DNA of 64,000 nucleotides. It comes from Ashinkailepas kermadecensis. Its lineage: Eukaryota > Arthropoda > Thecostraca > Neolepadidae. Positions 1 through 9,775 of the stretch are shown piece after piece. Position numbers and translations under genes: made by a program. Below the pieces are notes generated by a model. It did not search any database. It saw nothing but the letters and a program-made list of their open reading frames with translations, and was not told the origin of the DNA. Every line of letters starts with the position of its first letter. Position 1 is the first letter of the stretch. The stretch lies in NCBI GenBank assembly GCA_034440615.1, contig JAOTOM010004142.1, positions 124,001-188,000 of the forward strand, in the 5' to 3' direction.

Positions 1-394
1 GTCTATGGAATATTCTAAAGTGCCTGAAGATTGGAGAAATGCAAATGTAGTACCAATTTTCAAAAAGGGAAGTATGAAGTTTGTAGGGAACTACAGGCCA
101 GTCAGTTTGACCTCAATAGTTTGCAAGATACTAGAAAATCTGGTTAAACAGAATGTTCAGATTCATCTTAATAGGCACAATCTTTTAAGGGATACTCAAC
201 ATGGATTTCGATCTCGAAGGTCTTGTTTAACTAACCTTTTGGAGTTCATGGAGTATGTTACTAAATAAGTAGACAATCAAAGCAGGATGGATGTTGTGTA
301 CTTGGACTTTAGCAAAGCTTTTGATAAAGTTCCACATGGGAGGCTAATTCATCAACTACAGCAACATGGGATTGTTGGAAAAGTTCTAGGTTGG

Positions 395-550
395 TTATTG
401 GTTTTACGACACGTCGACCGTTGAGTCATATAGCATCGCCAATCTCTCACGCCGATTGGTCGCGGACGAAGAGTAGCGACAGGTGAGACTCGAACCCACA
501 ATCTTTCGATTGTGAGACGAGCATCTTAACCCTAGACCACTCGTCCCGCT
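395..550 (-). mobile_element. tRNA-derived SINE (family 1) inserted in the CR1 RT gene
   Basis: Read on the minus strand, a tRNA-like head carries box A (TGGTCTAGGGTTAAGATG) and box B (GGTTCGAGTC). A family-specific body and an AAAACCAATAACC tail follow. The loop CTCACAA would give a Val(CAC) anticodon. It is flanked by a perfect 17-bp target duplication GAAAAGTTCTAGGTTGG at 378-394 and 551-567. Removing it rejoins the RT reading frame at KVLGW. Confidence 0.92.
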
Positions 551-852
551 GAAAAGTTCTAGGTTGGATTGAAGCATGGTTGAGGGAAAGGAAACAAAGG
601 GTAATGTTAAATGGATGTAAATCTGATTGGAAAGATGTTCTGAGTGGAGTACCACAGGGCTCTGTTCTAGGGCCACTTCTCTTTATCATCTTTGTGAATA
701 ACATTGAGGTAGGGCTGAGGAATAGTGTTCAAATGTGCTGATGACATGAAGCTGGTAGGCGTGGCAAACAGTTGTGATCAATCTAGAAATATTCAACTAG
801 ACTTTGAGGACCTAAAAAAGTGGGCTGATCAATGGCAGATGTCTTTCAACTA

Positions 853-2289
853 CACCTTTTTGCGTCCAATTTCGTCGCCTGTGCATCAATTTCAGCGAAT
901 AAGCTCATCCATTTTCGACAGTTCGGCGTAGCGCGTCCAATTTACAAATCACAGCTCCACTTTCGGCCCAGCAGCATTCATTTTGGTACTAGTGCAACCT
1001 ATTTCGGCAGAACTGCATTCGAATTCATGTTTGCAGTGAATATTTCGGCATGTGTGGATAATTCAGTGAGAGTGCGATGAATTTCGGCAGAGTGGAAGCA
1101 AGTTCGACACGGAAAATACTCCGCTATGAGACTCGATTTTGTCATATTCGGTTAAATATGTACCTATTGTCCAATAAAGGGGCAATTTTTACGTTTTGTG
1201 TGCGTAATTGTATATCTAATACATAACTCGACATTGACCAGCGGGTGCTGCTAAGCGGCGCGTCTCGGCATGGTAACGCACTCAATCAATCAGAAGCCAG
1301 TAATATTTCTTTGAAGACGAGCATGCCGCAACCACAAGGTCAGGAGGTCACAGCTCGTCTGGACGTCGTCATGCCACGTGGCTAAGGATGTACGAGGGGG
1401 CGGTACAGGAACCCAACCGAAGGGGAAAGATGGGCAATCATCAATGCTCATCTTTCTGGGTACTTCCTGCCGGCCTGCGCAGCCCGTGAGAACATTATCG
1501 ACTAAGTGACTGTCGCCCACGGACTAGGTAACTTTGATGTGCACCTTGTGCTCTGGCGTATAAGTGTACGGTATGTGCCCATCATTGCGAGCACTTCGCC
1601 GTTTGTACCCTTCGTTGTAAGACGTTCATGCGAAATTTATGACATGTTCAAATACATGTTATTTGTATATCTGGATATTTCTGCATATGCACAAGTTTAA
1701 AGTGCATATGGTTTCAACATTTTTACACAACAGAGAATTACATACTGTCCAATAAATGACCAAATTTTAACGTTTTATGTATATAATGCGATAGCGGCCA
1801 GTGGGGTGCTTCCTTAGACATCACTTCCAGATATAAAGCGAGGGTGGGGAGAGGGGGTTAAAAACCACGCTCTAGTCAGTAGTGTTCGGTCCAGTATCGC
1901 AGCACCTGAATCACGAGTTGACACATCAGAATATATAGACGTAAGCCGCTATCGTAAAAAGCCAACTAGCATTGGAGCTAATACGCAGATGCATTTATAT
2001 TGACCAAACTTTTCCCTTTTGAACCGAAATTTTTGCGTCGAATTTTGTTGCACTCAGCCGAAATCGGTTGATGCCGAGCCGAAACAAGCCTGCATGCCGA
2101 ATACCATGCTCATTGCACTGAATTATAATGCACTATGCCGAAATTGATTGCCCTATTTTTGAAATGCCTGCTGCCCGGCCGAATTTCTCAGTCTTGTCAT
2201 ATTCGGACGCAACGTGCTGAAACGCCGAAATTGGATGCGCTTAATACTGAAATCAGTGCAGTTTGTTCAAACTTGCACGCAAAAAGGTG
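853..2289. mobile_element. TA-flanked DNA transposon inserted in CR1 copy A
   Basis: A 1437-bp element has 13-bp terminal inverted repeats CACCTTTTTGCGT at both ends and a TA duplication (851-852, 2290-2291). Excising it with one TA rejoins the interrupted RT frame (SFN to YDRCKVMH). That fixes both ends. Both arms hold many short subterminal motifs of the form ATTTCGGC, inverted between arms. The longest internal ORFs are under 80 codons and resemble no transposase, so it is non-autonomous. Start CAC with subterminal repeats hints at an EnSpm/CMC-like family; the TA target would also fit Tc1/mariner. Confidence 0.88.
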
Positions 2290-3185
2290 TATGACAGGTG
2301 TAAGGTTATGCATCCGAGGTCTGGAGGTGAGACTTTAAGATATACAATGGGAGGGAGGAAACTGGATGTTATTGAAGATGAAAGGGACTTAGGTATGTTG
2401 GTTTCAAGAGACCTTAAAGCAGAAAAACAATGTAGCTTAGCTAGGAACAGGGCACTCAGAATGCTGGGACTCATTAATACAACACATAAACACATAAACA
2501 ACACACTTGGAACATCTTTAAAAACGGCATAGACAATCATTATAAGAATAGGGGGCTTTGGTCTCTTCTAGTATTCCAGGGAGGGCTAATCGACAGGGAG
2601 GAGTTGGGAGTTGGGAGGAGTTTGTAATTGTTGAGTGTGTTATGCAATAACAAGTGAGTCTCTTATTAAGTCTAAACGCTTTATAACTTTATATAGGGTG
2701 TACCTAGCAATGGATTCAGCACCTTCCTTCGGGATGTGATACTAATGAGATTGTCTATGGTAGCACAATGGGTATGATGGGAGGAGTTTGTAATTGTCCA
2801 ATGTGTTATGCAATAGCAAGTGAATGGTGCTAGATAGGCTGGGATATATAGCTCCCTAGGAACTTGAGATAAGGGATTGATTCGGGTGAGAGTATGTACA
2901 TTTCTAGTACCTTTTCTAGATAGGCTTAACCCAGATGGGCCCCTGTGGCTCTTATTAAGCCTCAACACTTTATGACTTTATGACTTTATAACCACATCAG
3001 AGTGCTCTTCCTTGACCAGGACGGTCCTCCGTAAACTGTGCTTCACTTGATGCTACGACACGACTAGTTCCGCGATGTGTGCAGTTTCCGTCCCACACAC
3101 GAGCTATTTCCAGCCGTAGCCGTAGCCTGGCTATCTCTGGACGATTGCCAGAAATACTGCACAGAAATACTGCAGGTTGTGCTGT

Positions 3186-3235
3186 CAAACTGCTGTCATT
3201 GACTGGGAGGCCTCCCAGTCAATGACAGCAGTTTG
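3186..3235. repeat. Perfect 50-bp palindrome without spacer
   Basis: Two 25-bp arms meet at 3210/3211 (GGGAGG then CCTCCC) and are exact reverse complements. Flanking bases do not pair. Confidence 0.95.
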
Positions 3236-3442
3236 TGATGCTGGAAATAGACCCCCAAGCTGGATGGCTTGCATCCCCCCAACAGTTACCGACATTTGAC
3301 AACAAACACGTGACAGTAAAAAGGCCCAATGTAACGGGTCGATGTCTTCACCGAGATAGTCTGGGGCGTCTGCACTAGACTGCACCGTGCTAAACCCTGC
3401 CCTTGGAAGCCGTACCAACCGGAAGCCTGTGGTGACTATAAG

Positions 3443-3553
3443 TACCTGCCCGTGGTCCTGCTCAGGATGACTACATAACATACCCGCTCATCGTCCTGTT
3501 CAGTGTGTCTGTACGTACCTGGGTGCAACCATGTCCAGGGTAACTGCACGTAC
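3443..3553. repeat. Donor-edge tandem array beside the probable UNC5 linker exon
   Basis: Three further copies (35-38 bp) of the last ~25 exon bases plus donor. On the minus strand the copies carry GTACGT, GTATGT and GTACTT after CCAG, GCGG and GCAG. Confidence 0.75.
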
Positions 3554-3663
3554 CTGCCTGTAGTCCTGTCCAGGGTGACCACAGATGAGCCGCCCGACGA
3601 AGAGCCGGTGGTGTTGGCTGATACGGTGGAGAGGGGTGGCCGGGAAGGCAGCGGGCTCGACAC
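3554..3663 (-). CDS. UNC5: Probable UNC5 linker exon between UPA and death domain
   Basis: A Ser/Thr-rich open segment of 36 codons plus two bases, including STVSANTTGSSSGGSSVVTL. It lies where UNC5 proteins have a Ser/Thr linker before the death domain. The acceptor is TGTTGCCAG and the donor is GGCAG|GTACGT, close to consensus. It starts in phase 0 as the preceding exon requires and ends in phase 2. Sequence similarity is too low-complexity to be decisive. The support is position, phase and splice sites, plus the fact that its donor edge is tandemly repeated like those of the certain exons. Confidence 0.5.
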
Positions 3664-3674
3664 CTGGCAACATA

Positions 3675-3965
3675 TTCACACACATCTCAACATATATTAC
3701 CCATACACCTGCGCACATATTATCCACATTCCTACACATCATTCACACGCCTGCACAATATATTATCAACACACCTACACATATATTATTCACACACGTC
3801 CAGATAAATTATCCAACACCTACACATATGCTATCCACACACGTCCAGATAAATTATCCAACACTTACACATATGCTATCCACACACCTCCACATATGTT
3901 ATCGACACATCTACACATGTATTATCAACATACACACAAATATTGTTGACACACATAAATATTAT
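3675..3965. repeat. CA/TA-rich degenerate tandem repeat
   Basis: Repeated CACACACCTACACATATGYTATC-like units, including two ~48-bp copies with GTCCAGATAAATTATCCAAC. Confidence 0.8.
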
Positions 3966-4224
3966 TTATTTATTTACTTATGATTATGATTTATTCATAT
4001 ATCCACATAGATTGTGGATAATATATGCGTAGGTGTGTAGTATATGCATAGTATGTGTATGTGACAACGCCTGCAACACGTGCATATATACATCATCCAC
4101 ACACCAACACAGATCTTGCTCCTGTTCCAGGCGGACATGTTCGTGACTCTCCGAGGACTGAGGAAGAGGACTGGCCGGGGCTGAACAAAAGGAGTGGACG
4201 ACCAGTTCAAATAAGTTTCTGTTA

Positions 4225-5232
4225 GTAGGAGTAATTTTTCGAATCCGGACGCGACATTCCAGGGCCCGGACGCGAGCTTTCTGGCCCCACATATTTTTTT
4301 TCGGAACGTCTGATTTTTTTCGTAGTCCTGGCTGTTTTCCAGGTCCATGCGTGATTTTGCGGGGAACCGGTTGAATTTTCCATCCCTCGGCGGGAAATTT
4401 TCCGGGTTCCAAAGTGACGCTCCGGGTCACGATTGATTGTTTTCAGGGTCCCAGGGCGATAGTTGAGGGTCCAATTCCTTCCATGAGGTAATTTCCCCTT
4501 CGGTACGTTACTGGGACCTCGACGGAATTTGTCGGGACCTCTTCCGAGGTTTTCGGAGCCCGGGCCGACATTTCTGGTCCGGCATGAGTTGTCGAGTCCC
4601 CGCCACAATATTTTGAGCCCCGGCGTGATTTTTTTCCGGATCCTGAAATATCTATTTCGGGGCTCGACACATTATGGGCGCCTTTGGCGTCATTTTGTAA
4701 GCCCCAGTGATTTTCAGTATCAGAGATTGACGTTTCTGGTCGGCGAGACTTTCGGGGATTCGGTACCAGTTTTCGGGTAGCGATTTTTTTTATCGAACCC
4801 GGCGCCATTTCTTTTGGGCCCGCCACCTCTCAGTGGAGGGAATTTACCTCCTCCCCTCGCCTTCGGTACGCAACTGGGCCTCGTAATTAAGAATAGGATA
4901 TCCAAGCTTTGTGTGGAGAATGGGGTTACATTTTTATATCTTTGGGGGAAACTCGACGTGCTGGGCTTAGATGAGATCCATCTGAGCGCGAATGGAGTGG
5001 AATTACTAAGTAGCACGTGTGAGGAGCCTCTATGCAGTCAAACTAGGCAGGTCATGGGGGGAAGAAGATGGTCAGAATGCATTCCTCGAAATAATTATCA
5101 GGCCGCGGTTCCGGCACAAATTGATTTTTTGGAGGCCAGCTACAGCTTTTGGGGTCCCGGCGCGAACTTCTGAGCCCCCAGCGTGATTTTCGAGTGCTGC
5201 GACGCGACCTTTTAGCCCCCGGTGTGCTGTAA
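4225..5232. repeat. Degenerate GC-rich ~30-bp minisatellite in two blocks
   Basis: Blocks 4225-4830 and 5100-5232 consist of diverged units like TTTTCGGGGTCCCGGCGCGA. The 4836-5090 segment between them is different sequence (see the possible LINE ORF1 fragment). Confidence 0.65.
4881..5046 (+). pseudogene. Possible fragment of a CR1-type ORF1 esterase (SGNH) domain
   Basis: The open stretch 4814-5173 contains RISKLCVENGVTFLYLW, then LGLDEIHLSANGVELL. This resembles the C-terminal SGNH-hydrolase pattern (V-FLDLW...DG-HLS-KG) found in ORF1 of some CR1/L2 LINEs. No catalytic Ser block is visible, so it is a fragment at best. Judgement is by memory of the family pattern only. Confidence 0.35.
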
Positions 5233-5283
5233 GAGGATTTGGGTACAGAAGTGGTAGGCCTCTGCTGTTGTTTTTCGTTCCTC

Positions 5284-5595
5284 TCTGTCCGTCCCTCTCC
5301 CTCTCTCCCTCCCTCCCTCCCTCCCTCCCTCCCTCCCCCTCCCTCCCTCCCTCCCTCCCTCCCTCCCTCCCTCCCTCCCTCCCTCCCTCCCCCCCTCCCC
5401 CCTCCCTCCCTCCCTCCCTCCCTCCCTCCCTCCCTCCCTCCCTCCCTCCCTCCCTCCCTCCCTCCCTCCCTCCCTCCCCCCTCCCTCCCTCCCTCCCTCC
5501 CTCCCTCCCTCCCTCCCTCCCTCCCTCCCTCCCCTCCCTCCCCCCTCCCTCCCTCCCTCCCTCCCTCCCTCCCCGTCCCCCTCCCTTCCTCCCTG
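5284..5595. repeat. (CCCT)n polypyrimidine tract, ~310 bp
   Basis: Near-pure CCCT repeat with a few C-run interruptions. The minus strand is (GGGA)n, a mirror-repeat and G-quadruplex-prone sequence. It begins about 20 bp beyond the donor of the 5618-5803 exon. Confidence 0.97.
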
Positions 5596-5617
5596 CCGAC
5601 GGTGTCTCTCGGCTGAC

Positions 5618-5803
5618 CTGAGTTTTCTCGGAGGAGGACACGCGCAGCATCTGTCGACGCGTCTGGCTGCCCTTCTGGCACGCCTGGACACGTGCCGAGA
5701 ACGACAGGCCGTCCCGTGCCGCCACGTGGCCCACGTACTCCAGACTGAAGGAGCAATGCAGCAGCGGGCACGTGCTGCTCCACACGTGCCGGAACGGAAT
5801 CTC
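5618..5803 (-). CDS. UNC5: UNC5 netrin receptor, UPA domain C-terminal exon
   Basis: Encodes 62 residues starting EIPFRHVWSS, the family's EIPFYHVWSG block. LLHCSFSLEYVGH, matching the LHCTFTLER block, and an ARVQACQKGSQ stretch follow, ending near SSEKTQ. The acceptor is CATCCTGCACAG and the donor is ACTCAG|GTCAGC, phase 0 to 0. A 0.3-kb (CCCT)n tract begins only about 20 bp beyond the donor, an unusually close neighbour for a splice site. Confidence 0.91.
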
Positions 5804-6060
5804 CTGTGCAGGATGACACGGCTGTTAGTGCCAACCGCCACACCACGTGAGTTGTCACTAGTTGTCACCAGAAACGAGCACTGTACGCAGCCAGCTTTGC
5901 TGAGCAATAACTAAACAATGAATGGGCACAGCTAAGGGTTGACCTTTGTATAGTTTTGGAGGTCTGCGCCCCCTCCCAATAATTTCAGCATTTAACATGT
6001 GATAATATGGACCATCCCTCAACCGATTTGGATCCCCCATGGAAATTGGAGGTGAGAGTT

Positions 6061-6285
6061 TGGGTTATTGGTCAACGGTATATCTGGTAACATCGGGTTA
6101 TTGGTCAACGGTATATCTGGTAACATCGGGTTATTGGTCAACGGTATATCTGGTAACATCGGGTTATTGGTCAACGGTATATCTGGTAACATCGGGTTAT
6201 TGGTCAACGGTATATCTGGTAACATCGGGTTATTGGTCAACGGTATATCTGGTAACATCGGGTTATTGGTCAATTATATATCTGG
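6061..6285. repeat. 33-bp minisatellite, about 7 copies
   Basis: Nearly identical units GGTTATTGGTCAACGGTATA + 13 bp. The last copy is diverged. The unit is a multiple of three, so several frames stay open by repetition, not coding. Confidence 0.95.
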
Positions 6286-6528
6286 TACAGCCTTTGCAAC
6301 CGGAAACACTGTTAGGGAGCTATAACTACATTTGTGCCTCAAATTTGACAATATCCATCCAGCGAGGAGTACATGCCGAACATATATGCGGGTCGGCATG
6401 TACGACCGGACATATACATTTCCATGCATCAACTGTGTGCCAAATATGCATCCAGGGAGCCGGCAGCAGACAAGGACGATGGACCATGTCAGCCAATACA
6501 GTGTGCATCCCTTCCAAGCCCAACACAC

Positions 6529-6675
6529 CTGGTAATCTCCCTGTGGCTTGCATTTCCATCCCAGACTGAGGTCTTCCAAAGCGAGGCAAAGACTGGCGCC
6601 GCCGCTCTGGAACAGCATCGTCTTGGGCTTGTCCAGCAGTCGACCGCCGAGCTTCCTCTCGAGTTGCAGTACGCT
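6529..6675 (-). CDS. UNC5: UNC5 netrin receptor, UPA domain exon
   Basis: Encodes 49 residues of the UPA domain. SVLQLERKLGGRLLDKPK aligns with the LKEIL-LERQ-GG-LLEEPK block, and LFQSGGASLCLALEDLSLGW aligns with the FK-S-HNLRLSIHD block. The acceptor is CTCTGCAG and the donor is TACCAG|GTGTGT, phase 0 to 0. The YQ end is followed by EIPF from the next exon, as in other UNC5 proteins. No stop or shift is seen. Confidence 0.92.
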
Positions 6676-6807
6676 CTGCAGAGTTGGGAGTGATGGCATC
6701 AACGAAGACATTAGTTGATCGCGATGATGTCGTTGACACATCAGTGATATACCGCAGAGCGGCAGCAGCGCAGCAGGACACATGGAATAACGAGATCTTG
6801 GTTTCGA

Positions 6808-6975
6808 AAAAGAACATTGGGTTCTTTTACGGCGCATTCAACTGCTAGGTCACATCGCCAGCCTATTACGCTGGTTGGTCACGGGTGGACTCTGTTATCC
6901 CGCCGGTTGTGGGATTCGAACCCACGATCTTGCGATCGATAGTGCACGCACCACCGACTGAGCTATCGCGACCGC
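6808..6975 (-). mobile_element. tRNA-derived SINE (family 2)
   Basis: The minus strand shows box A-like GATAGCTCAGTCGGTGG, box B GGTTCGAATCC and a tail GCGCCGTAAAAGAACCCAA. It is flanked by CTTRGTTTCGA (6797-6807 and 6976-6986; one mismatch). Confidence 0.85.
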
Positions 6976-7249
6976 CTTAGTTTCGATGTTCACTATTCAA
7001 CACCGAGTGAAAGAAGCTGCATAGTTGCCGTATTCCTGCGACGCAAAATGCACATGTGGATGACACTTTTGTTGTACATAATTCAGTGCACATTCGAGTG
7101 CCCTGGTAAGTTCTGATGAACCTACCTGGACGACGGTCTTGGTGCCCCGATGCAATTACCAACCTCGGAGAAAGCGCATCTGACATCCGACATCGTGATG
7201 AATTCATTAAACTCTCAGACGGCTTTGTGGTCCACATGAAGCCACCTAC

Positions 7250-7363
7250 CTCGAAGGCAGCTTTGGTGTCCTCGATGACGTAGACGCGGATGCAAGTACT
7301 CTGTGGAGCCCTGCACCAGCCGCGGTCCGAACGCCGCCAGCTTGAGGTTCTTCACGGCCAGAC
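7250..7363 (-). CDS. UNC5: UNC5 netrin receptor, UPA domain exon with apparent +1 frameshift
   Basis: The first half reads LAVKNLKLAAFGPRLVQGSTEY, matching the K-LKLAIFGP...SLEY block of UNC5. After STEY the conserved IRVYVIEDTKAAFE block is in the +1 frame. The exon is 114 bp where a 1-to-0 phase exon should be 113, so one base is extra at or near the TACTTGC around 7285-7290. The acceptor CTGCTCTAG and donor TTCGAG|GTAGGT are intact. A one-base assembly or sequencing error fits better than a dead gene, because all other exons are open. A real disabled allele cannot be excluded. Confidence 0.85.
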
Positions 7364-7458
7364 CTAGAGCAGAGGAGGTCTGCGTCAGACAGGACCGCGG
7401 CTCGAGCATCTACCACCACAGAGGGGAGCAATCTCCCGCGGTTGGTGGCGGTAATTCG

Positions 7459-7602
7459 TGTTAGGCTCGTCGGCTGTCGGGTGACATAGCGGCGCCAATC
7501 TGTCAGGCGGATTGGTTACGCGCGGAAAATAGCAACATGTGGGGCTCGAACCCACAACATTTCGGTTGGGAGACGAGTGCCTTACCCCAAACTACTCTCC
7601 AC
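7459..7602 (-). mobile_element. Diverged tRNA-derived SINE (family 1)
   Basis: Box B GGTTCGAGCC and the CGACGAGTG-like body motifs match family 1 with many substitutions. No clear target duplication was seen. Confidence 0.65.
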
Positions 7603-8047
7603 CTTAATCGGTTCGTTCAACCGTATCTAAGCGCGCAACACGATGTGGGAATGACAACTGAGGCTCCCTCTGGCCTCTCAAATTAATAACCTTCTGAGTA
7701 CAAGATGTTCAGAAACCATGCCCTTAAAGCCGTATTGTTCAACATAGCTATCGACGATGTAAGAGGATGATGTAACAGCATACCACGGCACATACAAACT
7801 CCGACTCGGAACTCCAGCCCAATTCCAACTTGGAACTCGATTCCAAGATTCCAACTTGGAACTCGATTTTCCTAATGCGCATACGTTGCAAGAAATAGGC
7901 AAGCACGGCTGGAAAACGCAAACTCTTCGGAAGTTCAGTGAACAACATTTCGGTTCAAGTATTCACGCATTATCAGATTCTCACCTATCCAGGTGCCTAA
8001 CCAAGCATCAGTCTACAGCAGTTGGGACTTCTCCTGTAGCCACTCAC

Positions 8048-8174
8048 CATTATTGACAGGCTCTCCGACCAGGACGAACCGCTGCAGACATTCTGTCATG
8101 ATGTGCACCTTGTTCTGGTCAATCTGCGTGTATACCGGAGTGTTGATGGTCTCTTCGCCGAGCATCACCACGCT
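8048..8174 (-). CDS. UNC5: UNC5 netrin receptor, exon joining ZU5 to UPA
   Basis: Encodes 42 residues. SVVMLGEETINTPVYTQID aligns with the VVVGEENFTTPCY-QLD block. HIMTECLQRFVLVGE then aligns with the HILTE-LSTYALVG block at the ZU5/UPA boundary. The acceptor is GGCTCCACAG and the donor is AATAATG|GTGAGT. Phase 0 to 1, fitting both neighbours; the split codon gives Gly. No tandem array flanks this exon. Confidence 0.9.
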
Positions 8175-8439
8175 CTGTGGAGCCGGAGGACACCGTCACA
8201 ACACACCCACGCAACGGACCAGAGGCATGCGACGAAGCAACCTCCGAGTATGGATTGGATGTATTTACTACCCCGATGCCGTTCACAGATCACATACAAG
8301 AGTTAAGCTACACCTAAACCTGAGGTGGTCAACTGACCTTCGGGAACACTGCAACCTGAGACCATATACCGGCTACAGGTGAGCCATCAGACGACACGAT
8401 AACCTCCTCATGTCAAGCACTGGCTACACAGTTTACTAC

Positions 8440-9010
8440 ACGTAAACCTGAGATACACCTGAGACAAACCTGAACGTAAACCTGAGATAAATTGACCTTT
8501 GGATCACGCGTTGGCCTTTGATCATGCATTTTGACTATGCGTTGACAACAGTCACATTGGGTTGGTTGGTTGGTTATTGGTTTTACGACACGTCGACCGT
8601 TGAGACAGTCATGTTGGGTCAATCATTGACCTGCAGCTAGGTATTAATCACGTCACATACCGCCTTTTAACCATATACTGGCACGAGTTCGCACAGTGAC
8701 CTCAGCTTACAGACCTCACACCTCACACGCTAATCTAAGGTCACACATCAATTTACAGTAACAAACTAACCCAGGTCTAAGTGACACCGGGTCATACCGT
8801 GCCCTCAGGCTACACACTAATATCAGATCCTATACTGGCCACAGACCAATCATTGACCTGGCCATACATTGACCTCAGGGCACATATTGACCTTATGTCA
8901 GGCTGAGGTCACATGTTGACCTCAGACCATACATTGACACCAGGTCATCCAGCGACTTTGGGTCACTAGCTGGCCTGAGGTCACAGATTGACCCCAGGTC
9001 ACCAACTGAC
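8440..9010. repeat. Degenerate TGACCTCAGGTCAC-type repeats in UNC5 intron
   Basis: Many short diverged units such as TTGACCTCAGACCATACA. The sequence abuts and resembles the donor edge of the 9011 exon (GGTCACCAACTGACCTC), so it may be an old donor-edge array. It also contains the short SINE tail at 8563. Confidence 0.55.
8563..8604 (-). mobile_element. 42-bp SINE family 1 tail insertion
   Basis: Only the 3' end of family 1 (CAACGGTCGACGTGTCGTAA and tail). It is flanked by ACAGTCACATTGGGT (8548-8562) and ACAGTCATGTTGGGT (8605-8619), a 15-bp duplication with two mismatches. Confidence 0.8.
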
Positions 9011-9174
9011 CTCCCAGTGTGGCAGCTCATCTGGCTGGCTCTCAGTGCCATACACAGACACATTCCAGGTTGTCTTGAGGTTGGCGCAGTGGTGAAAACT
9101 GATGACGACCGGCTTGAGAAACTGCGTACCAGGTGGCCCCACGAGTACCACCGGAGATAGTAGCGTCTCATGAT
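9011..9174 (-). CDS. UNC5: UNC5 netrin receptor, ZU5 domain exon (C-terminal half)
   Basis: Continues ZU5. ETLLSPVVLVGPPG matches the TLLTPVVSCGPPG block, and PVVISFHHCAN matches PVVLTM-HCA of the family. The acceptor is TCCTGTGCCAG and the donor is TGGGAG|GTCAGT. Phase runs 1 to 0. The split codon with the previous exon gives Asp. About ten diverged tandem copies of the acceptor plus the first ~40 exon bases extend to the right (9175-9775). The left intron is also made of degenerate TGACCTCAGG-like repeats. Confidence 0.92.
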
Positions 9175-9775
9175 CTGGCACAGGAGTCAGATCAGGTCAG
9201 GTCAGATCGCTGAGAGCCACAAACACCACCGGAAACAGTAGCATCTCACGAACTGACACAGAGGGCAGGGCAGGTCAGGTCAGATCCCGGGCCCAACGAG
9301 TATCACCTGCGCCTCATGATCGGGCACGGAAGTCAAATCAGATCAGGTCAGATCGCGGGTGACTCACGAGCATCACCGGAGACAATAGCGTCCCGCGATC
9401 TGGCACATATGTCAGGTCGAGTCAGGTCCCGGGGGGACCACGAGCACCACCAGATACAACGGCGTCTCGCGATCTGGTACATGTGTCAGGTCCCGGGGAC
9501 CGCGAGCACCACCAGATACAACGGCGTCTCGCGATCTGGTACATAGGTCAGGTCCCGGGGACCGCGAGCACCACCAGATACAACGGCTTCGATCTGGCAC
9601 ATAGTAGGTGAGTCAGGTCCCGGACAACACCAAGAAAAGGCGCCTGCGATCTGGTACATAGGTCAGTACAACGGCGTCACACGATCTGGAATAGGTCAGA
9701 TCAGACCCCGGGGGCCACGAGCACCACCAAAGCACAACAGAGTCTCATGATCTGGCGTAGAGGTCAGGTCAGGTC
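9175..9775. repeat. Acceptor-edge tandem array beside UNC5 ZU5 exon
   Basis: About ten 60-80-bp units, two or three nearly identical at 62 bp. Each contains GAGCACCACC...TCTCGCGATCTGG, i.e. the first exon bases plus the GCCAG|AT splice site of the 9011-9174 exon read on plus. Confidence 0.88.

Larger units (their letters stand above)
1..2995 (+). pseudogene. CR1-like non-LTR retrotransposon, copy A, interrupted and decayed
   Basis: Reverse-transcriptase coding remains are read in order. They comprise VPEDWRNANVVPIFKKG and YRPVSLTS (5-268), VYLDFSKAFDKVPH with the motif-A Asp (about 290-345), SGVPQGSVLGP (about 640-680), a CADD box in place of FADD (about 730-745) and RCKVMHP plus thumb residues (2290-2470). 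The copy is dead: a stop near 266, a frameshift before the CADD box, an internal deletion of several hundred bp after MLGLIN compared with copy B, a SINE at 395-550 and a DNA transposon at 853-2289. The 3' part (2541-2990) has a repeated ~45-bp block (2615 and 2777) and ends in TTTATGAC repeats, as CR1-type elements do. Confidence 0.85.

Noticed and set aside
3258..3480. Possible death-domain exon (minus, containing SSADAPDYLGEDIDPLHW)
   Set aside because: Only a loose DAP...D-W spacing resembles the UNC5 death domain; conserved RYLNYFATK-type core absent and no matching splice phase shown.
5052..5907. Gly/Glu/Arg-rich and Pro/Ser/Leu-rich ORFs
   Set aside because: Translation of the (CCCT)n tract; only the 5618-5803 part is a real exon, in a different interpretation.
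6061..6285. 33-bp array as a donor-edge copy of the 6529 exon
   Set aside because: Shares only TTACCAG with the exon end and is about 250 bp away; not enough.
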